From Streptosporangium oxazolinicum (GTDB taxonomy: Bacteria > Actinomycetota > Actinomycetes > Streptosporangiales > Streptosporangiaceae): a DNA stretch of 64,000 nucleotides. A model generated the notes under the pieces. It did no database searches, was not told where the DNA came from, and saw only the letters and a program-made list of their open reading frames with translations. The stretch lies in the NCBI RefSeq assembly GCF_039537505.1, contig NZ_BAABAQ010000011.1, positions 186,001-250,000 of the forward strand, given 5' to 3'. Below are positions 26,147 through 34,193 of the stretch, piece after piece; the stretch's first letter is position 1, and the number at the start of each line of letters is the position of its first letter. Position numbers and translations under genes: made by a program.

Positions 26147-27462
26147 CCCGGCTGGTCATCGCGGCCCCCGCCTCCGGAGCGGGCAAGACGACCGTGGCGA
26201 CCGGCCTGATGGCCGCCCTCGCCCGCCGGGGCATGGCGGTCTCCCCGCACAAGGTGGGGCCCGACTACATCGACCCCAGCTATCACGCCATGGCCACCGG
26301 CCGCCCCGGACGCAACCTCGACCCCTGGCTGGTGGGGGAGGAGCTCGTCGCCCCGCTGTTCCTGCACGGCGCCGCCGGGGCGGACATCGCGGTCGTGGAG
26401 GGCGTGATGGGCCTGTACGACGGCGCGGGCTCCACCGAGTTCGCCTCCACCGCGCACGTCGCCAGGCTGCTCGGCGCCCCGGTGGTCCTGGTCGTGGACG
26501 CCGCCAAGCAGAGCCGCTCCGTGGCGGCGCTGGTGCACGGGTTCGCCTCCTACGACACCCGGATCAGGCTCGGCGGGGTGATCCTCAACCGGATCGGCTC
26601 CGAGCGGCACGAGGCCATCTGCCGCGAGGCGCTCGCCGAGAGCGGTGTCCCCGTACTCGGCGCGATCCGCCGCAGCGACGCCGTCGCCACCCCCTCCAGG
26701 CACCTGGGCCTGGTCCCCGCCGCCGAGCGCCGCACCCAGGCCGTCAGGGCCATGGACGCCGTCGCGGATCTGGTCGCCGCCTCCTGCGACCTGGAGGAAC
26801 TCCTGCGCCTCGCCCGTACCGCGCCGCCGCTGCCCGCCGTCCCGTGGACCCCCGGGCCGCCCGCCGCCCCCGTCACGAGGATCGCGGTCGCCGGGGGGCA
26901 GGCCTTCACCTTCGGCTACACCGAGCAGGCCGAACTGCTGGCGGCGGCGGGGGCCGAGGTCGTCCCCTTCGACCCGCTCGTGGACGAGACCCTCCCCGAG
27001 GGAGTTCGCGGGATCGTCATCGGGGGCGGCTTCCCCGAGGTCTACGCGGCCGAGTTGTCGGCGAACGAGCCGCTGCGCGATCAGGTGGCCGCGTTCGACG
27101 GGCCGATCTCGGCCGAGTGCGCGGGCCTGCTGTACCTGGCCAGGAGGCTGGACGGCAGGCCGATGTGCGGGGTCCTCGACATCGAGGCCAGGATGACCGG
27201 AACCCTCACGCTCGGCTACCGGGACGCGGTGGCCGTCCGCGACTCGCCGCTCACCAGGGACGGAGAGCGCTACCGGGGCCACGAGTTCCACCGCACCGCG
27301 GTCGAGCCCGTCCCCGACCGGCCGCTGTTCCGCTGGCGTGGCGGCGCCGACGGGTTCGCCGACGGCCGGGTCACCGCCTCCTACCTGCACCTGCACTGGG
27401 CCGGTAGTCCCCGGCTGGCCTCCAGGTTCGTCGAGGCCTGCCGTCGCGTCCCGGCCGTCTGA
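26140..27462 (+). CDS. cobB: cobyrinic acid a,c-diamide synthase
   Basis: Glutamine-dependent amidase CobB/CbiA of 440 residues that amidates the a and c carboxylates of (hydrogeno)cobyrinic acid. The N-terminal ATP-binding domain has APASGAGKTTVATGL and HKVGPDYIDPSYH. The C-terminal class-I-like amidotransferase domain has the nucleophile Cys in ISAECAGLLYL, and the final GHEFHRT and HLHWAG motifs. It overlaps the end of cobO and closes the riboswitch operon. Confidence 0.96.
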   Translation: MVARLVIAAPASGAGKTTVATGLMAALARRGMAVSPHKVGPDYIDPSYHAMATGRPGRNLDPWLVGEELVAPLFLHGAAGADIAVVEGVMGLYDGAGSTEFASTAHVARLLGAPVVLVVDAAKQSRSVAALVHGFASYDTRIRLGGVILNRIGSERHEAICREALAESGVPVLGAIRRSDAVATPSRHLGLVPAAERRTQAVRAMDAVADLVAASCDLEELLRLARTAPPLPAVPWTPGPPAAPVTRIAVAGGQAFTFGYTEQAELLAAAGAEVVPFDPLVDETLPEGVRGIVIGGGFPEVYAAELSANEPLRDQVAAFDGPISAECAGLLYLARRLDGRPMCGVLDIEARMTGTLTLGYRDAVAVRDSPLTRDGERYRGHEFHRTAVEPVPDRPLFRWRGGADGFADGRVTASYLHLHWAGSPRLASRFVEACRRVPAV

Positions 27463-27627
27463 CGTCCTCACGGTTCGAGGCTGGGCGGTCTGACCCTGTT
27501 CAAGGCGGTTCTAGGGTAACTTTCCATTAAGTCTAATTCTGACTGTTTGTCCATTTATTTGATGCCTTAGAGAAGGGCGCCCCGCCTGACCCTCACGGAA
27601 CGGCCCGCTCCCGCGCGGCGAGAGAAG

Positions 27628-27653
27628 GGACGAAAAGCGCTTTTCTCCCGTCC
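27628..27653. terminator. hairpin between cobB and minus-strand kinase
   Basis: GGACG pairs with CGTCC around an inner AAAAGCGCTTTT palindrome, with a small bulge. It lies downstream of both convergent genes and can serve either, best fitting the minus-strand kinase. The flank towards cobB (27510-27565) is unusually AT-rich for this genome but shows no further clear signal. Confidence 0.5.
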
Positions 27654-27695
27654 TGAATGTCCGGTGAAAGGCCGCGCGAGCCCCCCGGAGGTCCG

Positions 27696-28592
27696 CTAGG
27701 CGAAGGCGTCCGGCGGCAGCCGGGCCGCGGGCAGCCGAGGCGGTGCCAGGGCCACCCCCTCGGTGTGGAGGATCGCCGACAGCATGCGGCCGGCCTGCCC
27801 CATGCTGATGCGGGCCGCCGGATCGCGCTGGAGCAGCCCCTCCAGGACGGGCCACAGCACTCCCGCCAGCGTCGCCGGGCCTCCCTGCCCGCCGCCCGAG
27901 GGCTCGCGCGGCGCCGGCGTACGGGAGGTGGGGCGCGGGGGGCGGCCCTCCACCGCGAAGTACAGGCTCGCCCCGAACGACCACAGGTCGCCCGCCGGGG
28001 TCGGCGGCCCGCCCCGCAGCCGCTCCGGCGCGACGAAGGCGGGAACGTGGGCGAGCGGCACGGTCGTGGAGTCGCCGGGATCGCCGGGATCGCCGTGCAA
28101 CGCCGCGATGCCGAAGTCGGCCAGCACCACCCGGTCGCCGGTCAGCAGGATGTTGCGCGGGTTGATGTCCCGGTGCAGGACTCCCGCCCCGTGCGCGTGG
28201 CGCAGCCCGCTCAGCAGCTGGAAGCCGATCCACGCCGCCCAGTGGATCGGCAGGTGACCCAGGTGCCGCACGGTCTCCTTGAGCGTGAGGGCCTCCAGCA
28301 GCTCCATCACGATCCAGAGCCGCCCGTCCTCCTCGAGCAGGTCGTGCACGGAGATCACCGCCGGGTGGTTCAGCCTCCCGGCCGAGCGCGCCTCGCGCAG
28401 GGCACGCCGCCGCGCGTCGTGCATGTCCGCCCCGTCCTCGTCGAACCGGGGCTGGATCTCCTTGATCGCCACATTCCGCCTGAGCAGGGAGTCGTGGGCC
28501 CGCCACATCGTGCCCACGCCGTCTCGCCCGATCCGCGAGGTCAAGTGATAGCGATCACCTAGTAAGCGTGCCTTTCCCGCATCTGTTCCCAT
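27696..28592 (-). CDS. Ser/Thr protein kinase (paralogue of the next kinase)
   Basis: Cytoplasmic Hanks-type kinase, 298 residues, no membrane helix. Glycine loop IGRDGVGTMW, ATP Lys in VAIKEIQ, catalytic loop HRDINPRN (Asn instead of the usual Lys after HRDI), DFG present, and FVAPERL as APE. The C-terminal 20 residues are Pro/Ala-rich. The ATG has AGGTGA five bases upstream. It shares the segments LWIVMELLEALTL and LLTGDRVVLADFG with its upstream neighbour, so the two arose by duplication. Substrates are unknown. Confidence 0.9.
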   Translation of the reverse strand: MGTDAGKARLLGDRYHLTSRIGRDGVGTMWRAHDSLLRRNVAIKEIQPRFDEDGADMHDARRRALREARSAGRLNHPAVISVHDLLEEDGRLWIVMELLEALTLKETVRHLGHLPIHWAAWIGFQLLSGLRHAHGAGVLHRDINPRNILLTGDRVVLADFGIAALHGDPGDPGDSTTVPLAHVPAFVAPERLRGGPPTPAGDLWSFGASLYFAVEGRPPRPTSRTPAPREPSGGGQGGPATLAGVLWPVLEGLLQRDPAARISMGQAGRMLSAILHTEGVALAPPRLPAARLPPDAFA

Positions 28593-28711
28593 GAATCACC
28601 TGCTGCACATAGAAGCCGGGCCTCTCAGCTGATTCATATTTCCACCCGGAACAGTGCACTATGTGATTACCCATGGTGATTCTCTGTAACGATTCAGACG
28701 CACGAGCACGC

Positions 28712-28755
28712 CGGAATTTTATTCCGTGTCCGTAAAGCCTGATTACGGAATCAGG
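28712..28755 (-). terminator. two hairpins downstream of the second kinase
   Basis: CCTGATT-ACGG-AATCAGG (28738-28755) forms a 7-bp stem followed on the minus strand by CTTTA. CGGAAT-TTT-ATTCCG (28712-28726) forms a second, 6-bp stem. Together they may end transcription of the upstream kinase before the next one. Confidence 0.5.
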
Positions 28756-28807
28756 AAAGCCGCCCGGGAGCGGCTGTCACACCTCGGGAATGCGCCTGTG
28801 AACGGCT

Positions 28808-29626
28808 TCAGGCCGCGCTGAAGCAGCGCACGTCCTCCAGCATCTTGGAGGTCCGCTCGGCACTCAGCCGCGCCCGAGGGTCCTTGCGCAGCAGTCCCCG
28901 CAGCACCGGCTCCAGGGCGCCCGCCCGCTTCGGCGCGCGCGGGGGTTCGCGCAGCGCCGCCACCAGCGCCGCCATCGAGTTCACCGTACGGAACGGGGTC
29001 CTGCCCTCCACCGCCATGTACAGCGTCGCGCCGAACGACCACATGTCCGCCTCGCGGGTGCCGCCCCTGCCCTGCAGTGCCTCCGGCGCGATGAACGCCG
29101 GGGTGCCCCGCGTCGAGGTCGTCGCCGCGCCCTCCGGCGCGGCGAAGCCGAAGTCGGCCAGCACCACCCGGTCGCCGGTGAGCATGATGTTGGCGGGCTT
29201 GATGTCACGGTGGATCACCCCGCCGTCGTGCGCGTGCCGCAACGCCTCCAGCAGGCGGCACCCCATCGCCGCCACCAGGTCCACCGGGAGCGGGCCCGCC
29301 TGCACGAGCGTGTCGTGCAGCGTCAGCGCTTCCAGGAACTCCATGACGATCCAGAGGCGCTCGGACTCCTCGGTGAGGTTGTGCACCGTCACGATGCCCC
29401 GGTGGCTCAACCGCGCCGCCATGCGAGCCTCCCTGACCACCCGCCGCCGCTGCTCGGCCGCGGCGGCCCCGGGTGGCAGGAGTATCTCCTTGAGGGCCAC
29501 CTCTCGCTCCAGCAGCAGGTCGTATGCGCGCCAGACGACGCCGGTCGCCCCTTGGCCGACGCGTGAGACGAGCTTGTACCTGCGCGCGATGATGGTGCTC
29601 ACCTCCCAATGATCGCAGTTTTCCAC
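28808..29626 (-). CDS. Ser/Thr protein kinase (paralogue)
   Basis: Minimal cytoplasmic kinase of about 272 residues. Glycine loop VGQGATGVVW, ATP Lys in VALKEILL, catalytic loop HRDIKPAN, DFG, activation-segment GTPAFIAPEAL and a short C-lobe ending LEDVRCFSAA. All catalytic residues are canonical. The GTG used has a weak site; a GGGAGGTGA lies inside the first codons, so the true start may be slightly downstream (29602). A 215-base AT-richer gap follows before its paralogue, so each may have its own promoter. Confidence 0.88.
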   Translation of the reverse strand: MENCDHWEVSTIIARRYKLVSRVGQGATGVVWRAYDLLLEREVALKEILLPPGAAAAEQRRRVVREARMAARLSHRGIVTVHNLTEESERLWIVMEFLEALTLHDTLVQAGPLPVDLVAAMGCRLLEALRHAHDGGVIHRDIKPANIMLTGDRVVLADFGFAAPEGAATTSTRGTPAFIAPEALQGRGGTREADMWSFGATLYMAVEGRTPFRTVNSMAALVAALREPPRAPKRAGALEPVLRGLLRKDPRARLSAERTSKMLEDVRCFSAA

Positions 29627-29801
29627 CCCGAAGGCCTACCTGGAACGTTCCCTATCTCCCCTGAGGCGGTGAATTGGGGTGGATTCGGTGGGTGACGGTG
29701 CTCACACGAGGCGCGAGGGGGTCCATCGGGGGCTCACGCGCGGCTCGTGCGGGGTTGTGGGGGCCATGGGGCCATGGGGCCATGGGGCGGGGCCGTGGGA
29801 G

Positions 29802-30206
29802 TCAGACGAGGCCGACGCCGAGCAGTAGCGTGCCGACGCCCAGCGACACCCCGCCCGCCGGGACGAGCCAGATCAGCCGGTTCGGCTTCGTGTCGGAGGG
29901 GCGCACCACGGACAGGAAGAAGCCCAGCGGCATCAGGATCGGCGCCGCCACGATCAGGATCCGGGTCAGATCCTTCAGGCCGCCGGACAGGTCCGCCTGG
30001 TCGATGTAGAGCAGCGCGACGAGCGCGAAGAGCACCAGGACGCCCGCGTGCGCGTGCCCGGCCCGCCACAGGCCACGCCGCACCGGGTTGTCCGCGTATC
30101 CGGGAATGCCGCGCATGATGTGCGCGAGCAGGGAGACCCCGCCGAAGGCCACGGCGGGCACGGTGATGAGGAGTATTCCGGCTGTGCTCAGTGACGACGG
30201 TGACAT
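29802..30206 (-). CDS. four-helix hypothetical membrane protein
   Basis: 134-residue integral-membrane protein with hydrophobic segments near residues 7-30, 52-70, 79-100 and 110-132. The segment LWRAGHAHAGVLVLFALVALLY with two His residues in a helix is notable and could bind a metal or heme; that is speculation. ATG is preceded by AGAGGG at good spacing; an ATG at 30221 is also in frame. A promoter with two operator-like palindromes lies just upstream. I do not recognise a named family. Confidence 0.75.
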   Translation of the reverse strand: MSPSSLSTAGILLITVPAVAFGGVSLLAHIMRGIPGYADNPVRRGLWRAGHAHAGVLVLFALVALLYIDQADLSGGLKDLTRILIVAAPILMPLGFFLSVVRPSDTKPNRLIWLVPAGGVSLGVGTLLLGVGLV

Positions 30207-30223
30207 GGGAGGCCCTCTCATTG

Positions 30224-30269
30224 GATAGTGAAGCTAGCCAATTATTGGATAGAGACGCTATCTAGTCAA
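30224..30269 (-). promoter_or_regulatory. promoter with two operator-like palindromes
   Basis: On the minus strand TTGACT (30269-30264) and AATAAT (30246-30241) are 17 bases apart. The spacer contains GATAG-N5-CTATC (30248-30262). A second, imperfect copy, GATAG-N5-CTAGC (30224-30238), lies exactly 24 bp away over the expected transcription start. Both copies share the longer frame TTGGATAG-N4-GCTA. This is a textbook place for a dimeric repressor. Confidence 0.65.
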
Positions 30270-30362
30270 GTGCGCCGGATCGGCCTCGGCGCCCCGATTT
30301 GCCTTGGGGGCCAGGGGAGAGGTTCCCTGACGGACAGGACCTCGGCACGGCCGGTGCGGGCT

Positions 30363-30373
30363 CCCGTAAAGAT
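30363..30373 (+). promoter_or_regulatory. shared motif CCCGTAAAGAT upstream of pup
   Basis: The same exact 11-mer occurs upstream of prcB at 31277-31287. Here it stands about 80 bases before the pup start. It may be a common regulatory or promoter element of the two proteasome transcripts. Confidence 0.35.
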
Positions 30374-30453
30374 CGCGGGATGATCCGCGCGCAATGTCGC
30401 CCGGTTCGGGGAAGATATGAATCAGATCCGTCCCCCAGGTGGAGGTGCCACAC

Positions 30454-30663
30454 ATGGCAAGCAAGGACACCGGCGGCCAGAAGCAGACCGGCCGGACCGA
30501 CAAGGAAGTCGAGGAGACCGCCCCGGCGGAAACCTCCGACGTCCAGGAACGTCACGAGAAGCTCTCCGACGACGTCGACGCCATCCTCGACGAGATCGAC
30601 GAGGTCCTGGAGGAGAACGCCGAGGAGTTCGTGAGGAGTTACGTACAGAAGGGCGGACAGTAG
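30454..30663 (+). CDS. pup: prokaryotic ubiquitin-like protein Pup
   Basis: 69-residue Pup with the expected composition: a disordered, polar N-terminal half (MASKDTGGQKQTGRTDKEVEE), a central acidic helix that binds ARC (LSDDVDAILDEIDEVLEENAEEF) and the C-terminus VQKGGQ. The final Gln must be deamidated by Dop to Glu before PafA can ligate it to lysines. The ATG follows GGTGGAGGTG; an in-frame start 15 bases upstream is less likely. It stands alone: dop is 9 kb upstream and prcB 735 bases downstream. Confidence 0.97.
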   Translation: MASKDTGGQKQTGRTDKEVEETAPAETSDVQERHEKLSDDVDAILDEIDEVLEENAEEFVRSYVQKGGQ

Positions 30664-31398
30664 GTTCGCCCGCTGGGATTCACGGTCAGGGGCGGAAGCG
30701 GATCCGGTGAGGAGCCGGAAGGCCCGTCCTGACGCCTACGGGCCCGGCTCGGCTCCCGCCGGGCCTGGCGGGCGGGTGACGTGCGGCCGTCCCCGGCCGC
30801 GAGCGCCCTTCCGGAGGCTCCGCCTCCGACCGCCGCGAACACACTGAGTCGATCAGGGGAGACCCCTCCGGGAACGGTTCCAGGAGGGAACGAGAACCGT
30901 CCGGAGTACGAAGCGGGAAGGCGCGGGCCGATCCGGCCGCGACCGTTCCCGGCCCGGCGGGCCGGCCGTTCCCGCCGGCCCCGCCACCTCCGTGGACGAG
31001 GGCCGAAGCGGTGGGAGAACCGCGAGCGTCGGCCCCTCACGACGTCCTTCCGTGAGCACCGGCCATGAGCGCCGCAAGTGAGCCCTGTCTATGAGCTCCG
31101 TCCGTAAGTGCCGCCCCCGTCCGTGAGTACGCCCTTCGCGGGCGCCGTCCCGCGTTCTTCGCGGGCGCGGTCCCGTCTCCCGCGCGGTCCGGGCGGGCCG
31201 TCGCCCTCTTCGCCGCCTCCGTCGTGATCGCCGTCTCGGGGGGATCCGAGAGGGATCCGGCGGCCGGGGCCGATCACCCGTAAAGATTCAAAAGCCCGGC
31301 GGAGGTGGTTCGCGCTGAGCTGATCCAGGGAAGTGCAAGCAGCACGGCAAGATGAGTAAGGTCGGGCCTTAAAGGACCGCACCTTTGGAGGGAGTCGC
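30664..31398 (+). other. 735-base non-coding gap between pup and prcB
   Basis: No open frame here has both a ribosome site and protein-like composition. It holds short diverged repeats (units of about 13-15 bases with a gtgagc/atgagc core, 31050-31125), a 23-bp direct repeat cttcgcgggcgc... (about 31132-31178), the CCCGTAAAGAT motif and the prcB leader. AAAGG-N6-CCTTT at 31371-31386 lies just before the GGAGGGA of prcB and could hide it. Confidence 0.55.
31277..31287 (+). promoter_or_regulatory. shared motif CCCGTAAAGAT upstream of prcB
   Basis: Second copy of the 11-mer found before pup, about 112 bases before the prcB start. The run TAAAGATTCAAAAG around it is AT-rich for this genome. Confidence 0.35.
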
Positions 31399-32247
31399 GT
31401 GGGATCTCACAGGGACCTGCCCGCCGGCATGGTGAATCATATCTTTACCGACACCGGGAGCTCCTCGTTCACCGAGTTCGTCAGGTCCCATTCGCCGGAC
31501 TTGCTGCCTGGCCGTAACGAGGCTTTGGCGACCCCGGTGGGCGATCAGATCCCGCACGCCACCACGATCGTCGCGGCGATGTGCGCCGGTGGCGTGGTGA
31601 TCGCGGGAGACCGCCGGGCGACCTCCGGCAACATCATCTCCCAGCGTGACATGGAGAAGGTGTTCCGCACCGACGACTACTCGGGCATGGGCATCGCCGG
31701 GGCGGCGAGCACCGGCATCGAGATGGCCCGCCTCTACCGGGTGGAGCTCGAACACTACGAGAAGCGCGAGGGCCGCACGCTCTCGGTGGTGGGCAAGGCC
31801 AACCGGCTCGCCACGATGATCCGTGGCAACCTGGGGATGGCGATGCAGGGGCTCGTGGTCGTCCCGCTCTTCGCCGCCTACGACCCCGATGTCGACGGCG
31901 GACGCATCTTCAGCTACGACGTGGGCGGCGGTCCCTACGAGCAGAGCCAGTATCACTCGATCGGGTCCGGTTCGATCTTCGCGCGGGGCGCTCTGAAGAA
32001 GCTCTACCGCGAGGGAGCCTCACCCGAGGACACCGTGCTGACGCTGATCCAGGCCCTCTACGACGCGGCCGACGACGACTCGGCGACCGGCGGTCCCGAC
32101 GCGATCCGCAAGATCTGGCCCGTCGTCGCGGTGATCACCGCCGACGGATATCGCCGGCTTCCCGACGAGGAGGTCGGAGAGATCGTCCGGGTCGTGATCG
32201 AATCCCGGGCGGACCACCCCGACGGCCCCACCGCCCCGCTGCGCTAA
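31399..32247 (+). CDS. prcB: 20S proteasome beta subunit (catalytic)
   Basis: Threonine protease subunit, 282 residues. A 54-residue propeptide ends IPHA, and autocleavage exposes Thr55 of TTIVAAMCAGGVVIAGDRRAT. The catalytic Lys lies in MEKVF and the conserved Asp in AGDRRA. The residue before the nucleophile is Ala instead of the usual Gly. The GTG start has GGAGGGA upstream. prcA follows after 19 bases, as a two-gene operon. Confidence 0.97.
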   Translation: MGSHRDLPAGMVNHIFTDTGSSSFTEFVRSHSPDLLPGRNEALATPVGDQIPHATTIVAAMCAGGVVIAGDRRATSGNIISQRDMEKVFRTDDYSGMGIAGAASTGIEMARLYRVELEHYEKREGRTLSVVGKANRLATMIRGNLGMAMQGLVVVPLFAAYDPDVDGGRIFSYDVGGGPYEQSQYHSIGSGSIFARGALKKLYREGASPEDTVLTLIQALYDAADDDSATGGPDAIRKIWPVVAVITADGYRRLPDEEVGEIVRVVIESRADHPDGPTAPLR

Positions 32248-32266
32248 CACGAGAGGATCACCCCAG

Positions 32267-33076
32267 GTGTCCATGCCTTTTGGATATGTCTCGCCCGAGC
32301 AGCAGATGCGGGACAAGGCGGACTACGCGCGCAAGGGGATCGCGCGGGGCCGTAGCGTCGTCGTCCTGCAGTACGAGGACGGCATCCTGTTCGTCGCGCC
32401 CAACCCGTCCCGCGCCCTGCACAAGATCAGCGAGATCTACGACAAGATCGGGTTCGCCGCGGTCGGCCGCTACAACGAGTTCGAGGCGCTGCGCCTCGGC
32501 GGCATCCGGTACGCCGACATCAACGGTTACACCTACGCCCGCGACGACGTCACCGCCCGTGGCCTGGCCAACCTCTACGCGCAGAACCTCGGCCAGATCT
32601 TCACCGAGTCGCTGAAGCCGTTCGAGGTGGAGATCGTGGTCGCCGAGGTCGGCGACTCCTCCGACGAGGACCACATCTACCGGCTGACCTTCGACGGCTC
32701 GGTCTTCGACGAGGCGGGCCTGGTGGCCATGGGCGGTCAGGCCGAGGCGGTGGCGGGCCGTCTCAAGGAGCGCTACCGCGACGGCCTGCCGCTGGGCGAG
32801 GCGCTGGAGGCGGCGCTGTTCGCGCTGACCGAGCCCGGAGGCGAGCGCTTCCCCGCGAACCAGCTGGAGGTGGCGGTGCTCGACCGCAACCGCCCGCACC
32901 GCAAGTTCCTGCGGCTCAACGGCCCCAGGCTGGAGCGGCTGCTGGCCGACGGGGCACCCGCGGCCGGGCCTGCCACGACGGCGACCAAGAACGAGAGCCC
33001 CCTCACCGCGCCCGAGACGCCCGGCGCCCCGCCGACCGCGCCCGACGGCGACATCGACACCGGATCCAGCGGCTGA
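32267..33076 (+). CDS. prcA: 20S proteasome alpha subunit
   Basis: Outer-ring subunit of the proteasome, 269 residues. The N-terminal MSMPFGYVSPEQQMRDKADYA gates the pore and closely matches mycobacterial PrcA; ARKGIARGRSVVVLQY and GRYNEFEALRLGGIR are family signatures. It has no catalytic Thr. A disordered Pro/Thr-rich tail of about 30 residues ends GSSG, as in relatives. The GTG start is favoured over ATG at 32273 by the spacing to GAGAGGA and by N-terminal similarity. Confidence 0.96.
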   Translation: MSMPFGYVSPEQQMRDKADYARKGIARGRSVVVLQYEDGILFVAPNPSRALHKISEIYDKIGFAAVGRYNEFEALRLGGIRYADINGYTYARDDVTARGLANLYAQNLGQIFTESLKPFEVEIVVAEVGDSSDEDHIYRLTFDGSVFDEAGLVAMGGQAEAVAGRLKERYRDGLPLGEALEAALFALTEPGGERFPANQLEVAVLDRNRPHRKFLRLNGPRLERLLADGAPAAGPATTATKNESPLTAPETPGAPPTAPDGDIDTGSSG

Positions 33077-33387
33077 CCGCGTCCACCGGCGACGCCGGGG
33101 CCGCACAGGACGGCTGACCGCACGGCGCGGGAGTGCCCCCACCCGGGGACGGCACTCCCGCGCCGGACCGCCGGAGAGTGGCGGTGGAGCGCCACCCCGC
33201 CCACCCGGGGACGGCACCCTCGCGCCGGACGGCCGACCGGCGACCACACGGCGCCGCCTCCGCCCGGGGGCGGCGTTTGGATGTGTCCTGGATCACACCC
33301 CCTCCGGGCAACCGATCCCGTCCCGCGGCGGTCACAGTCCGTGTGAACAACACCATCCGCCGGACCCGGACCGGGTTCGCTCTCCAT
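33077..33387. repeat. prcA-lipoprotein gap with 62-bp repeat
   Basis: A 29-base block beginning cacccggggacggcac occurs at 33140-33168 and again at 33202-33230, a period of 62 bp. The first copy lies partly in the prcBA terminator hairpin. The rest of the gap is the leader of the lipoprotein gene; no gene is seen. Confidence 0.7.
33124..33164 (+). terminator. terminator after prcBA
   Basis: Perfect 14-bp stem GGCGCGGGAGTGCC / GGCACTCCCGCGCC with a 13-base loop, about 50 bases after the prcA stop. A smaller hairpin, GTGGCG/CGCCAC, follows at 33178-33195. Confidence 0.8.
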
Positions 33388-34032
33388 ATGACCGCCCCCG
33401 CGGCTCCGCGACGGCCCGGCGTGGCGCTCGCCCTGCTCGCGGCCGTGGCACTGGCGTCCGGCTGCGCCGCGGAGACCACCCCGGCCCCCTCCCCGGCAGC
33501 CGCCTCCACGCCCGTCTCCTCCACGCCCGCCCCCTCGACGGGCGCGCCGGACCCCACCCCGGCCTCCAGGCCCGCGGCCACCCCCGAGCTCTTCGGCACC
33601 GAGTTCCAGGCCGCTCCCGAGCACGACTGGAGCAAGGGGCGACCGCCGCCCTTCGAGGGCGTCCTGCGGGGCTGGCTCACCGACGTGGACGACAACGGGG
33701 TGGCCGAGTACCGGCCGATCCGCTTCGTCCAGCGCGACGGCGAGGACGGCCACTTCGACGGCCCCGAGGAGGGCGACGTGGTCCGCTACATGGCGCCCAT
33801 CGCCGAGGACGTGCGGTTCCTCGCCGACAGCGGCTGCGACGGCTCGACGCAGACCTACGACAAGGCCACCAACCTCGGCACCGAGAGCTGCACCCGCGAG
33901 ACGCTGATCGCCAACGTCAGGGAGGCGGCCTCCCTGACCGGGGTGGAGGGCCTCTACCGGCCGGCCCTGATCACCACAGAGAACGGCCGGATTACCAAGG
34001 TTGTCGAGATCTTCTGGCAGGGCGGAGGCTGA
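33388..34032 (+). CDS. hypothetical secreted lipoprotein
   Basis: 214 residues. A signal peptide (PRRPGVALALLAAVALASGC) ends in a lipobox with the Cys at about residue 26. A Pro/Thr/Ser-rich spacer of about 45 residues precedes a compact domain starting ELFGTEFQAAPEHDW. The domain contains an acidic loop DVDDNGVAEYRPI that resembles a calcium-binding turn, and two Cys that could form a disulfide. I do not recognise the family. It sits between prcA and pafA, behind the prcBA terminator. A GTG at 33343 is a possible longer start. Confidence 0.72.
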   Translation: MTAPAAPRRPGVALALLAAVALASGCAAETTPAPSPAAASTPVSSTPAPSTGAPDPTPASRPAATPELFGTEFQAAPEHDWSKGRPPPFEGVLRGWLTDVDDNGVAEYRPIRFVQRDGEDGHFDGPEEGDVVRYMAPIAEDVRFLADSGCDGSTQTYDKATNLGTESCTRETLIANVREAASLTGVEGLYRPALITTENGRITKVVEIFWQGGG

Positions 34033-34181
34033 CCGGGACCGCCGATCCCGGCGACTTCGCACCGCTCGCGCCCGGTGGGAGCCGGGCGCGGGCCGCGCTC
34101 GCGCTTAGCCGCTCGCGGCCTGGGGCATAAGCCGTACGACCGAAAACCCCATGATCCCTCCCGCGAGAGGGGTTCGGCGAA

Positions 34182-34187
34182 TAGTGT
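34182..34187 (+). promoter_or_regulatory. -10 box of leaderless pafA
   Basis: TAGTGT six bases before the pafA ATG. Only GAGG with a 2-base gap precedes the ATG, too close for a ribosome site, so a leaderless mRNA is likely. Confidence 0.45.
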
Positions 34188-34193
34188 GAGGCA

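Noticed and set aside
30781..31068. Possible 95-codon gene in the pup-prcB gap, and minus-strand frames of 97 and 133 codons
   Set aside because: Arg/Pro-rich composition typical of non-coding GC-rich DNA, and no ribosome site.
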